Origin: Copromyces sp. CBS 386.78
Lineage: Eukaryota; Ascomycota; Sordariomycetes; Sordariales; Sordariaceae
DNA: 64,000 nt
Assembly (NCBI GenBank): GCA_030685235.1
Contig: MU839097.1
Location: forward strand, 434,001 to 498,000
Reading direction: 5' to 3'
Below the pieces are notes generated by a model. It was not told where the DNA came from. It made no database searches and was given only the letters and a program-made list of their open reading frames with translations. Each line of letters starts with the position of its first letter. Position 1 is the stretch's first letter. Shown piece after piece: positions 61,367-64,000 of this stretch. Both the position numbers and the translations under genes were made by a program.

Positions 61367-64000
61367 ATAGTATCACAGGATTACTTATAATGGCACATAG
61401 CACTAGGGCACTATATGGTCGAGTCTATTAGCCATTGGCTAATAAGACCGCATACACGCACGCACTAGTAGGCCTCGGTTTAGATCTAGGTACGGTATAG
61501 CCTGCCCTATATCTAAACCGCACTCCTCCCTCCTCTCCTTCTTTCCTTCCTCGTATAATTATATTTATCCAACTTTACCCCTAACGGTATTACCCCGTAA
61601 TAATTAATTATACCTACTATTACGCTATATACGTATACTTTAAAATAAATTATCGCCGCTATCGTAAATATTTCCGACGAGCCTGCAATTTCGTCGCACC
61701 GCGATTAAAATCCGTCGTACTACAATACACCTCTCTCTCGTCGCATCGCAACAAACCTCTTTTTCGTCGCTATAAAATAACTAACGAATACTATTTACAC
61801 TACAAAATAGTAAGCACTTACGCTACAAAGTAGCAAATACTAATTACAACTACTTAAATAGCGGCCCCCATTACTAATTTCGACGTCGCTATCTCTATAA
61901 TTAATACTATCGTCGGCTCTAAGTACGAACAATTCTTTAAAAATATTATAGAAACCCTTAATAGTACCGCTCTCTAATACCCAAATAACCCAATCGTAGA
62001 AGAAATCTTTAATACCGCTTTTAAACTCGCTTAATATACTACTTTCCCCTACGTTATTACTACTTTCGCTTAATTAATTTATATAAATTTAATTCAAATT
62101 AATACGTTCGCTAGCGCCGTTTAAAATTCCTTCGAAGCTGCCTACTAATAAATCGCTAATTAAGAAAGTATTATTATTAACCTTTAATAAAAATTCGCCA
62201 ACTTTTAATAAAAGGCCTAATAACTTTATAATAATTTTATTATAGCTAATAAGATTAATATTAAATTTAAAAAGACTATTAAAACCTAAATTAAAGCCTT
62301 TAAAAAAACCGTTCGTAATAAAATTACTCCGCCCGCTTCTATCTCCGCCTCTAATTTTAATAACGAAATTACTATAACCACCCCAAAAACCCGTACGAAT
62401 AAAAACCCCGCCGTTTATACTAATAAAGATACTTCTACTATTAAACGTACCGAAGCCTTCTAAAATTAGTATAATAAAATCCAATTATATTAGTTCTAAA
62501 ATACTTAATAATTTAATTAAAATAAACGTTATAAGTTTACGCAAATCCTTTCGTACTTTAGAAACAATATATTTAAAATTCTATCGCCCTATATAATACT
62601 TATTATTAAAGAAAAAAACCCAACTAAATAGAAGTAAGAGAGTGTAGAAGCCCTCTTTATTTACTTTAGTATAAAGTATAATCGTATAGACCTTACCCTC
62701 GAAGTACGCCGCAATTTCGAATCTTTAAAAATATTTAAGGGTACTAAATAGTTCGATTTTAAAGATAAATTTATTATTATCGTTAATAAATACAATTTCG
62801 ACGATACTATAAAAACCTATTACTTAAAAATAAAGGTTACGAACGAAATCTATAATACTATTGCTCACTAATAAAATACTCTAACCTACAACGATTTTAA
62901 TAGCTAACTCACCTTCTATTAGAAATTCGCTACTAACTTAAAAGAACGTAATTAGCGTAATAAAATTAATATCTATTATAAAATTAATACTAAAGGAATT
63001 AATAATAATACCGCCGCTCCCGAACGTACCGTCAATTAAAGTAGCACTACTATAAATTTTAACGCTATAAAGGCTATTAACGTTTAATTATTTCGTATAA
63101 TCGATAAAGTAATTATTAATTATTATATATAAAATAATCTTTATAAGCGCTATACTAACCCTAATTATTACGCTTATAAATACCGTAATAATATTAATAC
63201 CGGCATCCCTAAGGAATAAAGGGAGTGTAATTGTTGTAACCGTCGTACTAAAGGAAGTAATAACAATTGTAGCAAACCCGCTATAAGCTAGACCGGCTAC
63301 GGTAATAACGGTAATAATAGTATTCGCGTTAACGCCGTTGCTATTAATAAGCCCGCTACTCCCGCTATAACCCTCGTTCCAACTCTTGCCCAACCTATAG
63401 AATATAGTGCGGGAAATACGCTACCTCTCTATTAAATCGCTTAAAAAGGCCGTTGTCTATAGTAATAATAAAGGAGGAAGTAAATAATCTAATAGATTTA
63501 AAAGTAATTTAATTTAAGAATTCAAATTTAAATAGCTATAATAATAATTCTATCTTCCTCTCTATTCAAATTATCTATAGACCGTACAACTAATAAAGCA
63601 AATATACCGTTCTAATTAATAGCGGATATTCCGCTTTCGCTTTTATCGATTGTAATTTTACCGCCCGCTATATTATCTTACTATTAAAATTCCCTAAATT
63701 AAAGGCTTTATACCTAGTAGATAATATATTTAAGGACCTTATTACCTATTACTATAAGGTTTAATTATAGATCGGTTACTATATAAAAATAATTGCTATA
63801 CTAGTTTATAACCTAACCGACGACTATTCTGTTATTTTAGGTATATTGTAATTCAAATTTCATAACCTTATAATATTATAATTAAATAATACCGTTACCT
63901 TTACTAGCTAATACGCAAATTACTACCTTTTTACTAACTTTTCGCCCTCTTTATAGTACGCGCCTAAAGTCTAGAAATATACTTACATACGTTATTACAA
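61366..64000 (+). mobile_element. Ty3/Gypsy retrotransposon copy B, RIP-degraded, runs off the window
   Basis: Same family as copy A but in the opposite orientation. It starts inside the LTR (61366-61630 matches the reverse complement of copy A's LTR, lacking the first ~120 bp). A leader to about 61860 follows, then a broken gag frame (about 61860-63420) with a Cys-containing basic segment near 63140-63260 that resembles a damaged zinc knuckle. The protease region (about 63480-63960) has the SGxSAFAFID active-site block, with the usual DSG read as NSG. Reverse transcriptase would lie beyond the right edge. Many stops are present. Confidence 0.78.

Larger units (their letters stand above)
54640..64000. 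repeat. RIP-degraded, AT-rich transposon block
   Basis: From about 54,640 to the window end the base composition changes abruptly to strongly AT-rich, with abundant TpA, few CpA and many remaining CpG. Every long coding frame is broken by stops. This pattern fits RIP (CpA to TpA) acting on repeated DNA and heterochromatin formation. The block contains one Myb/SANT-like remnant and two Gypsy elements, listed separately; the rest of it I could not assign. Confidence 0.85.

Overview
The window looks like nuclear DNA of a filamentous ascomycete, most likely a sordariomycete. The genes have short GT-AG introns with CTAAC/CTGAC-like branch points. They encode conserved fungal housekeeping proteins and some fungus-restricted families (LaeA/UMTA-like methyltransferase, DUF3074 protein, fatty alcohol oxidase). 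The last 9.4 kb is an AT-rich, TpA-rich wreck of transposons of the kind made by repeat-induced point mutation (RIP). All gene models here are manual: exon junctions were placed by hand from splice signals, reading phase and family homology.

Layout, 0-25.2 kb: 5' part of a GPI mannosyltransferase (SMP3-type, minus, runs off the left edge); SKP1 (plus); ribosomal protein eL39 (minus), divergent from ARL1 (plus); a LaeA-like methyltransferase (plus); a small Ser-rich protein (plus); the 3-hydroxyacyl-CoA dehydratase PHS1 (plus), convergent with an alpha/beta hydrolase (minus); poly(A) polymerase (plus); a PI-PLC X-domain membrane protein (plus), convergent with the tubulin-like DML1/Misato protein (minus).

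Layout, 25.2-54.5 kb: an alternative NADH dehydrogenase (minus); a gene-poor stretch with a damaged assembly gap near 30.96 kb; a single-pass membrane protein (plus, 5' end unresolved); an intronless DUF3074 protein (plus); a long-chain fatty alcohol oxidase (minus), divergent from an ELO fatty-acid elongase (plus); a FYVE zinc-finger protein (minus); and the SNARE YKT6 (plus).

Layout, 54.5-64 kb: a PIF/Harbinger-like end, a decayed Myb/SANT-like transposon ORF, and two Ty3/Gypsy elements of one family lying head to head. One reads leftward with an intact LTR outline. The other reads rightward and leaves the window inside its protease region.

There is no operon logic. Some genes share broad themes. 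Lipids: PHS1 and the ELO protein act in the same very-long-chain fatty-acid cycle, the alcohol oxidase acts on long-chain alcohols, and PI-PLC-like, DUF3074, FYVE and hydrolase genes are lipid-linked. Golgi/endosome traffic: ARL1, YKT6 and FYVE. I found no clear new biological system. The most unusual items are a 268-bp element with 53-bp perfect terminal inverted repeats upstream of the elongase gene, a 6-nt first coding exon in eL39, a GC-AG intron in DML1, three intron candidates that stay open in frame, and the head-to-head Gypsy pair.
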